The notes under the pieces: model-generated
Told to the model about the DNA's origin: nothing
Seen by the model: only the letters and a program-made list of their open reading frames with translations
Databases searched by the model: none
Position numbers and translations under genes: made by a program
Assembly (NCBI RefSeq): GCF_021513175.1
Contig: NZ_CP090953.1
Coordinates: forward strand, 1,297,001-1,361,000
Reading direction: 5' to 3'
DNA length: 64,000 nucleotides
Origin: Sphingomonas sp. S2-65
GTDB lineage: Bacteria > Pseudomonadota > Alphaproteobacteria > Sphingomonadales > Sphingomonadaceae
Shown: positions 32,129 to 39,932 of the stretch, piece by piece
Layout of the letters: each line of letters begins with the position of its first letter
Numbering within the stretch: position 1 is the first letter of the stretch

Positions 32129-34216
32129 ATGCCTCCCGCGATCAACATCCTCTTCCAGCGCATGGGCCTCAACCGCGACCTGGCGCTCGCCGGTGCGGTG
32201 ATCGCCATCATTGCGATGTTGATCCTGCCGATCCCGGGCTGGTTGCTCGACATGGGCCTGGCGCTGTCGATCACGATCTCGGTCATGATCCTGATGACGT
32301 CGCTGTTCATCGAAAAGCCGCTGGAACTCAGCGCCTTTCCGACGATCCTGCTCGTCGCGACGATGCTGCGCCTCGGCCTGAACCTCGCCTCCACTCGCCT
32401 GATCCTCACCCATGGCCATGAAGGTCCCGACGCGGCGGGCGGCGTGATCGGCGCGTTCGGCGAGTTCCTGATGGGCGGCGAGGTCATCATCGGGCTCACC
32501 ATCTTCATCATCCTCATCGTCATCAACTTCGTCGTCATCACCAAGGGTGCGGGCCGCATCGCCGAAGTCGCCGCGCGCTTCAGCCTTGATTCGATGCCCG
32601 GCAAGCAGATGGCGATCGACGCCGACCTGTCGGCCGGCATGATCGACGAGGCGCAGGCCAAGGCCCGCCGTGCCGAAGTGGAGGCCGAAAGCGGCTTCTA
32701 CGGCGCGATGGACGGTGCCTCGAAGTTCGTGAAGGGCGACGCGGTCGCCGGCCTGCTGATCACCGCGGTCAACATCGTCGTCGGCCTGCTGGTCGGCGTG
32801 ACTTCGCACGGCGTGCCGATCGGCGAAGCCTTCCACACCTACACCGTCCTCACCGCCGGCGACGGCCTGGTCAGCCAGATCCCGGCGCTGATCATTTCGA
32901 TCGCCGCCGGCCTGCTCGTGTCGAAGGGCGGCATCGCCGGCAAGACCGGCACTGCGCTCGGCGACCAGCTCGGCCGCTATCCCAAGGCGTTCGGCATGGT
33001 CTCGTTCCTCATGGGCGCACTCGCGCTCATGCCGGGCCTGCCCTTCATCCCTTTCGCCGTCTTCTCGGGCGCCGCCGGCTTTGCCGCCTGGAAGATGAGC
33101 AAGACCGCAGAAGCCAAGCAGGTCATGGAGCGCGTCAACGCCGCCCAGGAACAGGCCGCTGCCGCCGCCGTCATCGTCGAGCAGCCGATCTCCGAGACGC
33201 TGGCGATCGACGCCGTGCGCATCGAGATCGGCTATGGGCTGCTGCCGATGATCAACGAGGCCGAGCGTGAGCCGCGCCTGGACGACCAGGTCCGCGCGCT
33301 CCGCCGCCAGATGGCGACCGATTTCGGCTTCGTGCTGCCCTCGGTCCGCATCATCGACAATATGGGCCTGCAGCCCAACGAATATGTCATCACCATCAAG
33401 GAGACGGAGGCCGCGCGCGGCAACATCCGCCTCGACAAGCTGCTGCTGATCAATCCAGGCGGCGCGCCGGTCGGTCTTCCCGGCGAGGCGACCCGCGAGC
33501 CGGTGTTCGGCCTCCCCGCTCTGTGGATCGACCGCGAGCTTCGCGACGAAGCCGGCTTCCGCGGTCTGACCGTGGTCGAGTGCGGCACGATCATCACCAC
33601 TCACCTCACCGAACTGGTCAAGGACAACATCGCCGACCTGCTTTCGTACACCGAGACGCAGAAGCTGCTCACCGAAGTCCACAAGGACTCCGAGAAGCTC
33701 GTCGCCGACATCATCCCGTCCAAGGTCTCGATCTCGAGCGTACAGCGCATCCTCCAGAACCTGCTGTCGGAAGGCATTTCGATCCGCGACATCCCGACGA
33801 TCCTGGAAGGCATCGCCGAGGCCGCGCCGTTGACGAACAACCTGACGCAGATGACCGAGCATGTCCGCTCGCGCCTCGCCCGCCAGATCAGCGCCAGCCA
33901 GGTGCGCGGCGACGCCATTCCCGTCGTCACCCTGTCGCCCGAATGGGATCAGGCGTTCGCGGAATCGATCCTCGGCGCGGGCGACGAGCGCCAGCTGGCG
34001 ATGGCGCCTTCCATGCTCCAGAAGTTCATCGCCTCGACTCGCGAGACCTATGACCGGCTCGCGCAGGATGGCGAGATCCCCTGCCTTCTCACCAGCCCGT
34101 CCATCCGCCCGTTCGTCCGCTCGATCATCGAGCGCGTGCGCCCGGCCACCGTCGTCATGTCGCAGAACGAGATCCATGCCCGCGCCCGAATTCGCGCGCT
34201 CGGCACCATCGGCTGA
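32129..34216 (+). CDS. flhA: Flagellar export protein FlhA
   Basis: A 695-residue protein with about eight membrane segments in the first 310 residues, the FHIPEP signature (RIAEVAARFSLDSMPGKQMAIDADL) and a C-terminal cytoplasmic domain that docks chaperone-substrate complexes (INPGGAPVGLPGEATREPVFGLPALWI). It forms the nonameric export-gate ring. Confidence 0.97.
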   Translation: MPPAINILFQRMGLNRDLALAGAVIAIIAMLILPIPGWLLDMGLALSITISVMILMTSLFIEKPLELSAFPTILLVATMLRLGLNLASTRLILTHGHEGPDAAGGVIGAFGEFLMGGEVIIGLTIFIILIVINFVVITKGAGRIAEVAARFSLDSMPGKQMAIDADLSAGMIDEAQAKARRAEVEAESGFYGAMDGASKFVKGDAVAGLLITAVNIVVGLLVGVTSHGVPIGEAFHTYTVLTAGDGLVSQIPALIISIAAGLLVSKGGIAGKTGTALGDQLGRYPKAFGMVSFLMGALALMPGLPFIPFAVFSGAAGFAAWKMSKTAEAKQVMERVNAAQEQAAAAAVIVEQPISETLAIDAVRIEIGYGLLPMINEAEREPRLDDQVRALRRQMATDFGFVLPSVRIIDNMGLQPNEYVITIKETEAARGNIRLDKLLLINPGGAPVGLPGEATREPVFGLPALWIDRELRDEAGFRGLTVVECGTIITTHLTELVKDNIADLLSYTETQKLLTEVHKDSEKLVADIIPSKVSISSVQRILQNLLSEGISIRDIPTILEGIAEAAPLTNNLTQMTEHVRSRLARQISASQVRGDAIPVVTLSPEWDQAFAESILGAGDERQLAMAPSMLQKFIASTRETYDRLAQDGEIPCLLTSPSIRPFVRSIIERVRPATVVMSQNEIHARARIRALGTIG

Positions 34217-34225
34217 CTTCTCTCC

Positions 34226-34231
34226 TATAAT
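34226..34231 (+). promoter_or_regulatory. Flagellar-type -10 (TATAAT) for fliK-flgD
   Basis: CTCTCCTATAATG is 41 bp before fliK, with GGCAC ending 19 bp upstream. Confidence 0.65.
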
Positions 34232-34272
34232 GATTGATGCGGTCCCTTGAGGGCCGGGCAAGAGGCGCCTGA

Positions 34273-35889
34273 ATGCAAGTCAACGCTTTCGGTTTTCCGC
34301 TTGGGACCAGCACCGCCGGCAACGCCGCTGCGGGTGCCCCGGCCCTGGGCTTTCTTCAGGCGCTCGGCGTCGCAGCCGCCGGCAAGCCTGTCGCGCCGGT
34401 TGGCGGCCCTGCCATGCTGCCGGTGACCAGCCTCCTCGACACCGGCCCCACCATGACGCTGACCGCCGGCGCTGCGCCGGGCGCGAGCTTCGGCGGCGCT
34501 GCGCTGCTGCCTCCCATCGCGACGCTGTCCACCGGAAACGCGACCATCCCGCTTCTCCCGCAGGGCAACGACGCCCTGGCGACCCTGACGAACCTTCCCG
34601 CTCCTGCGGCGGTGCCGGCTATGCCCGCTATCCCTGCGCCCGCAGCCGATGTGGCGACCGTCAGCATTCTTCCCGCCGCCCTGCCCTCGGCGCCTGAAAA
34701 CCCGATCCTGGCCACGCTGCAGACGACCACCTCGCTCTCTGGCCTGCTCGCCACCGCGGTACGCCCGGCGGCCGAGGCACCGGCAAACCCGGCCAGCGCT
34801 GCCGTCCCCCCTGTGCCTGCCCAGCCCGCGGCGGCCCAGCCGCTCGGCACGCCTGCCAAAGCAGATGCCCCGCTCGCAGCCCAACCGGCGCAGGCACCGC
34901 AGATCGAAGGCGAGCCGCATGTGCCGCAGCAGCCACAGGCCGCCGTCAGCATCGACTTGCCGGCGAAGGATACCGCCCCCGCGAAGGGCGCCAAGGCCGC
35001 CAAGCCCGCAGCGCCCGAAGCCGACGCACCCGCACCAACCGAAGCGACACCGCAGCCGCTCGTCACCGCGGTGCCCGTCGCCGCTCAGCCGGCGCCGCTA
35101 CAGCCCGCAGCGCAACAGGCGCAGGCCGAGGCGCAGCCTCAGCTCGTCGCCCGCCAGCCGCGTGCCACCGCCGGCGCACAAGCCAATGCCGCCGAGATGC
35201 CCGCGCGTGCCGTCCGCAAGGCCGGTGCCGAACCGACTCAGAATGGCGACGCGGTAAAGGCTGCGCCCAACGACGCCGTCGCCGGCGACTTCGCCCGCGC
35301 CGTCCAGGCGACCAGCGGCGATGCCGGCCAGGGCCAGGACCCAGGCCAGCCGCGCGATCCGCAGGCACAGTTCGCCGCCCTTGCCCAGCCTACCCACACG
35401 TCGCAGGCCAACACTGGCGCTACCGCAGCCGCCATGCCGGCTCCGCAGGAGCCGGTCGTCAGCGCTCGCCCGGGCCAGTTCGGCCAGTCCATGGGCGTTG
35501 CCATCGCACGGAAGGTCGAAGCCGGCGAGGAAACGCTTCGCGTCCGCCTCAACCCCGACAATCTCGGCCGCGTCGAAGTCACGCTCGCCTTCGAGGACGG
35601 CACTCTGAAGGCTACCGTGCGTGCCGAAAGTCAGCGCGCGCTCGACCTGCTTCGCCAGGACATGCCCGACCTGGCCCGCAGCCTGGATCAGGCCGGCGTG
35701 CGCAACGATGCGCAGAGTTTCCGTTTCGAAGCACGCGCCGACACCGGTGGCGGCCAGCAACAGGGCGGCAACCAGCAGCAGCGCGGCGGCAACCCGCAGC
35801 AGCAGCAGCACGCCCAAGCCGACGATCTCGAACCCGCCCCTGCCTATCGCGCGATCCGCGCCGACGGGCAGGTCGACCTTCTCGCCTGA
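34273..35889 (+). CDS. fliK: Flagellar hook-length control protein FliK
   Basis: FliK measures hook length and triggers the FlhB switch. The 538-residue protein is Ala/Pro-rich and low in complexity to about residue 400, as in other FliK proteins. A conserved C-terminal domain follows (GEETLRVRLNPDNLGRVEVTLAFEDGTLKATV... ALDLLRQDMPDLARSLDQAGV), then a Gln-rich tail (QQQGGNQQQRGGNPQQQQ). It is 9 bp upstream of flgD. Confidence 0.93.
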   Translation: MQVNAFGFPLGTSTAGNAAAGAPALGFLQALGVAAAGKPVAPVGGPAMLPVTSLLDTGPTMTLTAGAAPGASFGGAALLPPIATLSTGNATIPLLPQGNDALATLTNLPAPAAVPAMPAIPAPAADVATVSILPAALPSAPENPILATLQTTTSLSGLLATAVRPAAEAPANPASAAVPPVPAQPAAAQPLGTPAKADAPLAAQPAQAPQIEGEPHVPQQPQAAVSIDLPAKDTAPAKGAKAAKPAAPEADAPAPTEATPQPLVTAVPVAAQPAPLQPAAQQAQAEAQPQLVARQPRATAGAQANAAEMPARAVRKAGAEPTQNGDAVKAAPNDAVAGDFARAVQATSGDAGQGQDPGQPRDPQAQFAALAQPTHTSQANTGATAAAMPAPQEPVVSARPGQFGQSMGVAIARKVEAGEETLRVRLNPDNLGRVEVTLAFEDGTLKATVRAESQRALDLLRQDMPDLARSLDQAGVRNDAQSFRFEARADTGGGQQQGGNQQQRGGNPQQQQHAQADDLEPAPAYRAIRADGQVDLLA

Positions 35890-35898
35890 GGACAAGCC

Positions 35899-36555
35899 AT
35901 GACGACCGTGAACACCAACGCCGCCGCGATCACCGACGCCAAGACCCAGGCCGCGTCGAGCAAGCTCAGCGCCGACTATGACATGTTCCTCAAGCTGCTG
36001 ACCGCGCAGATGCAGAACCAGGATCCGCTCGATCCGATGGACACCGCGCAATACACCCAGCAGCTGGTGCAATATTCGCAGGTCGAACAGTCGATCGAGC
36101 AGACCTCGACGCTCAAGACGATGCTCGCCACCATGGGCACGCAGAACCTCACTCAGGCATCGTCGCTGATCGGCCGCTCGGTGGAAACCGACAGCGCCAC
36201 CGCCGGGATCGCCAGCGGCTCGCCCGCGCAGTGGGTGTGGGACGCGCCGCGCAACGTCACGAGCATGACCGCCACGTTCAAGGACGACAAGGGCAAGGTC
36301 GTCGACACGCGTGAGATCACGCCCAACGCCGCCAGCGGCAACTTCTCCTGGGACGGCAAGACCACCAGCGGCAAGGAAATGGCCGCGGGCAACTACACCG
36401 TCTCGATCGCCGGCAAGGACGCCGCGGGCAACGCCATCGCGGTCACCCCCCACGCCGTCGGCAAGGTCAGCGACGTGCAGCTCGAGGGCAACAACGTCCT
36501 GGTCACCATCAACGGCATGCAGGTGCCCTCCAGCAGCCTCGTCCGCATCGGCTGA
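35899..36555 (+). CDS. flgD: Hook-cap/scaffold protein FlgD
   Basis: FlgD caps the growing hook. The 218-residue protein has the N-terminal FlgD motif (YDMFLKLLTAQMQNQDPLDPMDTAQYTQQLVQYSQVEQSI) and the C-terminal Ig-like and Tudor parts (VVDTREITPNAASGNFSWDGKTTSGKEMAAGNY). A terminator follows 37 bp after the stop. Confidence 0.95.
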   Translation: MTTVNTNAAAITDAKTQAASSKLSADYDMFLKLLTAQMQNQDPLDPMDTAQYTQQLVQYSQVEQSIEQTSTLKTMLATMGTQNLTQASSLIGRSVETDSATAGIASGSPAQWVWDAPRNVTSMTATFKDDKGKVVDTREITPNAASGNFSWDGKTTSGKEMAAGNYTVSIAGKDAAGNAIAVTPHAVGKVSDVQLEGNNVLVTINGMQVPSSSLVRIG

Positions 36556-36591
36556 TCCAGCCTTTCAGCCCGGCTACCAGGCGCCGGCGGC

Positions 36592-36616
36592 GTGCTACGG
36601 CACCCGCCGGCGTTTT
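36592..36616 (+). terminator. Terminator of fliK-flgD
   Basis: CGCCGGCGG (36592-36600) pairs with CCGCCGGCG (36604-36612), then TTTTCC. It isolates the next unit from upstream transcription. Confidence 0.75.
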
Positions 36617-36640
36617 CCGTTTCAGGCGCGAACGATCGAT

Positions 36641-36655
36641 TAGGCACAAACCCGT
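36641..36655 (+). promoter_or_regulatory. Half-site of the TAGGCA operator
   Basis: TAGGCACAAACCCGT keeps the TAGGCA arm but not the second arm. It is centred about 68 bp upstream of the predicted start of the small RNA below. Confidence 0.35.
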
Positions 36656-36704
36656 AGCGGGCAAGTGCTGAGCCGCTTCCCCGGTCGCCGCCCCGCCCCG
36701 CCGC

Positions 36705-36710
36705 TATAAT
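36705..36710 (+). promoter_or_regulatory. Flagellar-type -10 (TATAAT) for the small RNA
   Basis: CCGCTATAATG is an exact copy of the element that precedes flagellar operons, here with no protein gene downstream on its strand. Predicted start near 36717. Confidence 0.65.
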
Positions 36711-36716
36711 GAAAGA

Positions 36717-36843
36717 AGAGAGGCGAGCGGACGTTTTGTCCCCTCTACGGATCGTTCGCCTCTCCCCTCACCCGTGCATCCCTAGGCACGGTTGTAAACG
36801 CGTACGGCAGGCCGGTTGCTTTCAACCGGCCTGCTTTCGTTCG
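36717..36843 (+). ncRNA. Candidate flagellar-regulon small RNA (about 127 nt)
   Basis: Three stems follow the promoter in order. The first is a 12-bp stem (GAGAGGCGAGCG, 36718-36729, with 36753-36764, one G-U pair). The second is a 6-bp stem (CCGTGC/GCACGG, 36772-36791). The third is a 12-bp terminator stem (GCAGGCCGGTTG/CAACCGGCCTGC, 36807-36834) with a TTTC loop neighbourhood and a TTTCGTTC tail. Single-stranded parts are C-rich (GTCCCCTCTAC in the first loop and CCCCTCACC between stems), as in alphaproteobacterial small RNAs that mask Shine-Dalgarno sequences. No plus-strand gene follows within 4.7 kb. No known RNA family is recognised. Confidence 0.6.
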
Positions 36844-36873
36844 TGCGCGCGAGATCGGGCGCCCTCGGCAACG

Positions 36874-36905
36874 AAAAAGGGCCGCGCAGTTCCCTGCCGG
36901 CCCTT
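36874..36905 (-). terminator. Terminator of the minus-strand gene at 36932
   Basis: Minus-strand AAGGGCCG-GCAG...CTGC-CGGCCCTT followed by TTT, 27 bp after the stop. Confidence 0.8.
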
Positions 36906-36931
36906 GTCGCAACCTGTCTCGTGGGTGTGTG

Positions 36932-37333
36932 TCAGTGCACGCGTGTCTCGGCGCGGCGGCCCAGCTCGCGGGCGTGGGCGGTTACCAGGCACAGCTCGGC
37001 ATAAAGCCGGTCCCAGAACGGCGCGGGAATATCCAGCGCGGTCTCGCCTTGCTGCTTGAGCCCCAGGCAGGCGGCGGGCTGCAGCGCCAGCGCGAAGTGC
37101 GTGCCGAACTTGCCGTCCACCCGCTCCTCGGGCAGCGCGTGCGGCACGGCGAGCCGGGCCGACATGATATAGCCCGACAGCACGTCGACGCCGTAGCCGT
37201 CCAGCAGCACGCGCGGACGCCCGCTGATGTCGGGCCGCTCGAGCACGACCAGCGCGCCGGCGGGATGCTCCTCCACGCTCACCCGAAGGCGGCTTCCAAA
37301 TGCGTCGGTGATTTCACGAATACGAGGGAACAC
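36932..37333 (-). CDS. Conserved-looking protein of unknown function with a flagellar promoter
   Basis: This 133-residue soluble protein has mixed alpha/beta composition (RLRVSVEEHPAGALVVLERPD... VLLDGYGVDVLSGYIMSARLAVPHALPEE) and a helical, basic end. No family is recognised. An ATG at 37351 lies upstream of the transcript start implied by the -10, so the start is placed at the GTG at 37333, which has AGGAG 8 bp before it. It has its own promoter and terminator next to fliC, so a flagellar or chemotaxis role is inferred from regulation alone. Confidence 0.65.
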   Translation of the reverse strand: MFPRIREITDAFGSRLRVSVEEHPAGALVVLERPDISGRPRVLLDGYGVDVLSGYIMSARLAVPHALPEERVDGKFGTHFALALQPAACLGLKQQGETALDIPAPFWDRLYAELCLVTAHARELGRRAETRVH

Positions 37334-37356
37334 CCGAAACTCTCCTGTCATCCTTC

Positions 37357-37362
37357 ATTATA
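37357..37362 (-). promoter_or_regulatory. Flagellar-type -10 (TATAAT), minus strand
   Basis: Minus-strand CTTCTATAATGAAGG, with GGCAC ending 17 bp upstream; predicted start near 37350. Confidence 0.65.
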
Positions 37363-37398
37363 GAAGGATCAACCATTTCGTGCCCGGCCCGCGCGCAT

Positions 37399-37433
37399 AA
37401 AAAAAGAGGCCGGGATGTTTCCATCCCGGCCTC
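37399..37433 (-). terminator. Terminator of fliC
   Basis: Minus-strand GAGGCCGGGATG, loop GAAA, CATCCCGGCCTC, then seven T: a textbook strong terminator. Confidence 0.92.
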
Positions 37434-37473
37434 CAGATCGTCAGGGCCGAAGCTCCAGGGTGTGAGCCTGGCC

Positions 37474-38301
37474 TTAACGGAACAGCGAGGTGATGGTCTG
37501 CGGCGCCTGGTTGGCGATCCCCAGAGCCTGGACACCCAGCTGCTGCTTGACCTGCAGAGCCTGCAGCTTGGCAGATTCCTTGGCCAGATCGGCGTCGACG
37601 AGGTTGCCGATACCGCCTTCGATCACGTCCGACAGCTTGCTGGTGAAGGTCAGCTGGTTGTCGATCTTACGCGAACCTGCACCCAGCGCGCTGAGGCTGG
37701 TGTTCACGTCCTTTGCGATGTCGTCCAGCGAATCTACCATCGTCTTCGACGTGGCAGCGTCCGTCAGACCGCCCGTGATCGCGGCGGTCACCTTGGTGTC
37801 GAGCGACTGGTTGGCAACGTCGAGCGTTCCAGCCGTCGTGTCGGTCGACTGCAGCGCCTTGACTTCCTTCGACGTCGCGGTCGACTTCAGCAGGTTGGTG
37901 CCATTGAACTCCGAAGAGTCGATGATGGTGCCAATCTGGGCCTTGAGAGCCGTGAAGTCTTCGTTGATTGCCGAACGGCTGTCCGCGTCGATGCCTTCGT
38001 CCATCGCTTCGGTAGCCTTCGCCTTCATCTGGTTGACGATGTCGGAGATCTGCTCCGCACCGGCAACCGCGACGTCGACCGTGCTCTTGGCGCGGTTGAG
38101 CGACGAAGTAACTGCCTTCAGGCCGCCCACGTCGCCGCGGAGAGTCTGAGCGATGGTGTACGACGCCGAGTCGTCCTTGGTCGAGGACACGGCCAGACCG
38201 GTGTTGATGCGGGTCTGAACCGTGGCAAGGCCCTTGCCGGTCTCGTTGAGGCTCTGGAGAGCCGCCATTGCGCCGACGTTGGTGTTAACCGAAAAACCCA
38301 T
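37474..38301 (-). CDS. fliC: Flagellin
   Basis: A 275-residue flagellin with the conserved D0/D1 ends: NTNVGAMAALQSLNETGKGLATVQTRINTGLAVSSTKDDSA at the N-terminus and ALQVKQQLGVQALGIANQAPQTITSLFR at the C-terminus. The central variable region is very short, as in Caulobacter flagellins. Only one flagellin gene is in the window. Its promoter lacks the CTATAAT element and instead has two dyads, so it is regulated differently from the structural operons. FlaF and FlbT, encoded elsewhere in the window, are its expected post-transcriptional regulators. Confidence 0.96.
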   Translation of the reverse strand: MGFSVNTNVGAMAALQSLNETGKGLATVQTRINTGLAVSSTKDDSASYTIAQTLRGDVGGLKAVTSSLNRAKSTVDVAVAGAEQISDIVNQMKAKATEAMDEGIDADSRSAINEDFTALKAQIGTIIDSSEFNGTNLLKSTATSKEVKALQSTDTTAGTLDVANQSLDTKVTAAITGGLTDAATSKTMVDSLDDIAKDVNTSLSALGAGSRKIDNQLTFTSKLSDVIEGGIGNLVDADLAKESAKLQALQVKQQLGVQALGIANQAPQTITSLFR

Positions 38302-38401
38302 GTTCTTGTCCTTCTTGGATTAGAGCCACTTCTGCGGCCCGAACCGGAAGCGCCGGTTCGCGACTTGACGCGTTCGCGTCTTGCCCTCTCATCATGGGAA
38401 G

Positions 38402-38455
38402 AAATTCGCGACCGCCCAAATAATCGCGCGAATTTAGATGGTTACCTAAAGGTAA
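38402..38455. promoter_or_regulatory. Two dyads upstream of fliC
   Basis: AAATTCGCG and CGCGAATTT (38402-38410 and 38427-38435) form a perfect 9-bp inverted repeat with a 16-bp spacer. TTACC-TAAA-GGTAA (38442-38455) follows further from the gene. The region is AT-rich compared with its surroundings. Neither dyad matches the TAGGCA operator, and no CTATAAT is present. Confidence 0.5.
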
Positions 38456-38519
38456 ACATCTGCACGCTTGTGCTTTGTTCTTGTTCGGGCACGAAAATCT
38501 CTAGCTTCCGCCAGCCGAC

Positions 38520-38640
38520 GATAATCCTCCCCCGGAGGGGGAGGGGGACCATGCGCAGCATGGTGGAGGGGTAGGCGCCACAAGCACGCGGTCCGCTCGT
38601 GGAGACCACCTCTCCACCAGCTTCGCTGGCCCTCTCTCCT
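38520..38640. repeat. Dispersed intergenic repeat, copy 2
   Basis: CCTCCCCCGGAGGGGGAGG palindrome followed by the 23-bp core identical to 15666-15688, then GGAGACCACCTCTCCACC and CAGCTTCGCTGG hairpins. It fills most of the 426-bp gap between fliC and flgH; no gene is seen there. Confidence 0.65.
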
Positions 38641-38673
38641 TCCAAAAGTCGTCCCCACGTTCCGCGCAAACGA

Positions 38674-38703
38674 AAAGCCCGCCCGGGTCTCCCCGGACGG
38701 GCC
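38674..38703 (-). terminator. Terminator of flgF-flgG-flgA-flgH
   Basis: Minus-strand GCCCGTCCGGG...CCCGGGCGGGC followed by TTTTCG, 25 bp after the flgH stop. Confidence 0.8.
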
Positions 38704-38727
38704 TCTCTCCAGCCGAAAAGGCGGAAA

Positions 38728-39495
38728 TCAGAACGGAAAAAGCGCGTCGTAGATCTGCTGGCCCCAGCGCGCCTGCTGCGCGTCGGTCAGCTGGCCCTTG
38801 CCGCCATAGATCACGCGTGCCTCGGCGATCTGACTGTGCTGGATCGAATTGTCGCGGGCGATGTCCTCGGGCCGGATGATGCCGGTGACGATCAGCTCGC
38901 GCATCTCGAAATTGACGCGCACTTCCTGGCGCCCCTTGATCATCAAATTGCCGTTGGGCAGCACCTGGGTGACGATCGCGGCCATCGTCATGTTGATCGT
39001 CTCGGACCGGTTGGTCGATCCGCCGCCGGCATATTTCGATCCCGAGTTGGTCTCGAACACCTTGCCCGCATCGGCACCCAGCACATCGGCAACCGGCTTG
39101 ATGCCAAGCAGATTGCCAAGCCCGCCATTTTCAGAGCCGCCCCGCGTGCGCGAGGTCGTGTTGCCCAGATCGGCCTTGTCCTGGATGTTGATCTTGATCT
39201 TCAGGATGTCGCCCTGCTCGCGCGCCCGCTGATCGCGGAAGAACGCGCCTGCGCCGGTGCGGAACAGCGACGCGGTCGCCTGTTGCTGCGGCGCCTGACC
39301 GGCGATCTGCGCGCCCGCGGCACCCGGACGGCGGGCACGGTCGGCGGGCGCGGACAGCGATGCTTCCAGTTCGGGAGTGTCGATCGGCGACATGTCCGAC
39401 AGCTTCGGCGCCTTGCCGACCTGCTTCAAACGGCCTGCGGCACCGCAACCCGACAGGGTGGCGCCCAGCGCCAGCACGAGAACCATCTTGCGCAT
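38728..39495 (-). CDS. flgH: Flagellar L-ring lipoprotein FlgH
   Basis: A 255-residue protein with a lipoprotein signal (LVLALGATLSGCG, lipobox LSGC) and FlgH motifs (SLFRTGAGAFFRDQRAREQGDILKIKI, GIIRPEDIARDNSIQHSQIAEARVIYGGKGQL). It forms the outer-membrane ring. Last gene of the minus-strand flgF-flgG-flgA-flgH unit. Confidence 0.95.
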   Translation of the reverse strand: MRKMVLVLALGATLSGCGAAGRLKQVGKAPKLSDMSPIDTPELEASLSAPADRARRPGAAGAQIAGQAPQQQATASLFRTGAGAFFRDQRAREQGDILKIKINIQDKADLGNTTSRTRGGSENGGLGNLLGIKPVADVLGADAGKVFETNSGSKYAGGGSTNRSETINMTMAAIVTQVLPNGNLMIKGRQEVRVNFEMRELIVTGIIRPEDIARDNSIQHSQIAEARVIYGGKGQLTDAQQARWGQQIYDALFPF

Positions 39496-39506
39496 AAACG
39501 AACTCC

Positions 39507-39932
39507 TTACGGTACGGAGACCCGGACGATGCCGGATCCCTCCACCATGCCATCGAGCGTGCGGCTCGTGCTGTTGGTTACCACGCGGACCATGTCGCCC
39601 TTGGCACCGCCGCTCAGCGCGCGGCCGGAGGCGGTGATCACCAGCGTGCCACTGGCCAGCTTGATCGTCACCGGCTCGCCGCGGCGGACCAGCTGCGGGG
39701 TCATCACGTCAGTGCGGCGCACGATCATGCCCGGCGCCAGGTTGCGGGTGGCTTCCATGCCCATCGCATCCTCGATGCCCAGCGCGCCGCGCGCGGCGGC
39801 GGCGCTGCGCGACTCCATCGTGAAGTCGCCTGCCTCGATCCGCTCGCCCCTGGACACGGCATGGCCGAGCACGGCGACCTGGACGTCCTCGGCGGGTCCC
39901 GCCAGGAGCGCCAATGCCAGCAACAGGCTCAT
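39507..39932 (-). CDS. flgA: P-ring assembly chaperone FlgA
   Basis: A 141-residue secreted protein with a short signal peptide (MSLLLALALLAGPAED) and an SAF/FlgA domain (EATRNLAPGMIVRRTDVMTPQLVRRGEPVTI... LSGGAKGDMVRVVTNSTSRTLDGMVEGSG). It assists P-ring formation by FlgI. It overlaps flgG by 1 bp. Confidence 0.9.
   Translation of the reverse strand: MSLLLALALLAGPAEDVQVAVLGHAVSRGERIEAGDFTMESRSAAAARGALGIEDAMGMEATRNLAPGMIVRRTDVMTPQLVRRGEPVTIKLASGTLVITASGRALSGGAKGDMVRVVTNSTSRTLDGMVEGSGIVRVSVP

Noticed and set aside
36709-37059. A 116-codon plus-strand frame starting inside the TATAAT at 36705
   Set aside because: Its ATG lies upstream of the expected transcript start, it runs through two terminator stems and antisense to the gene at 36932, and the protein is low in complexity with no family.
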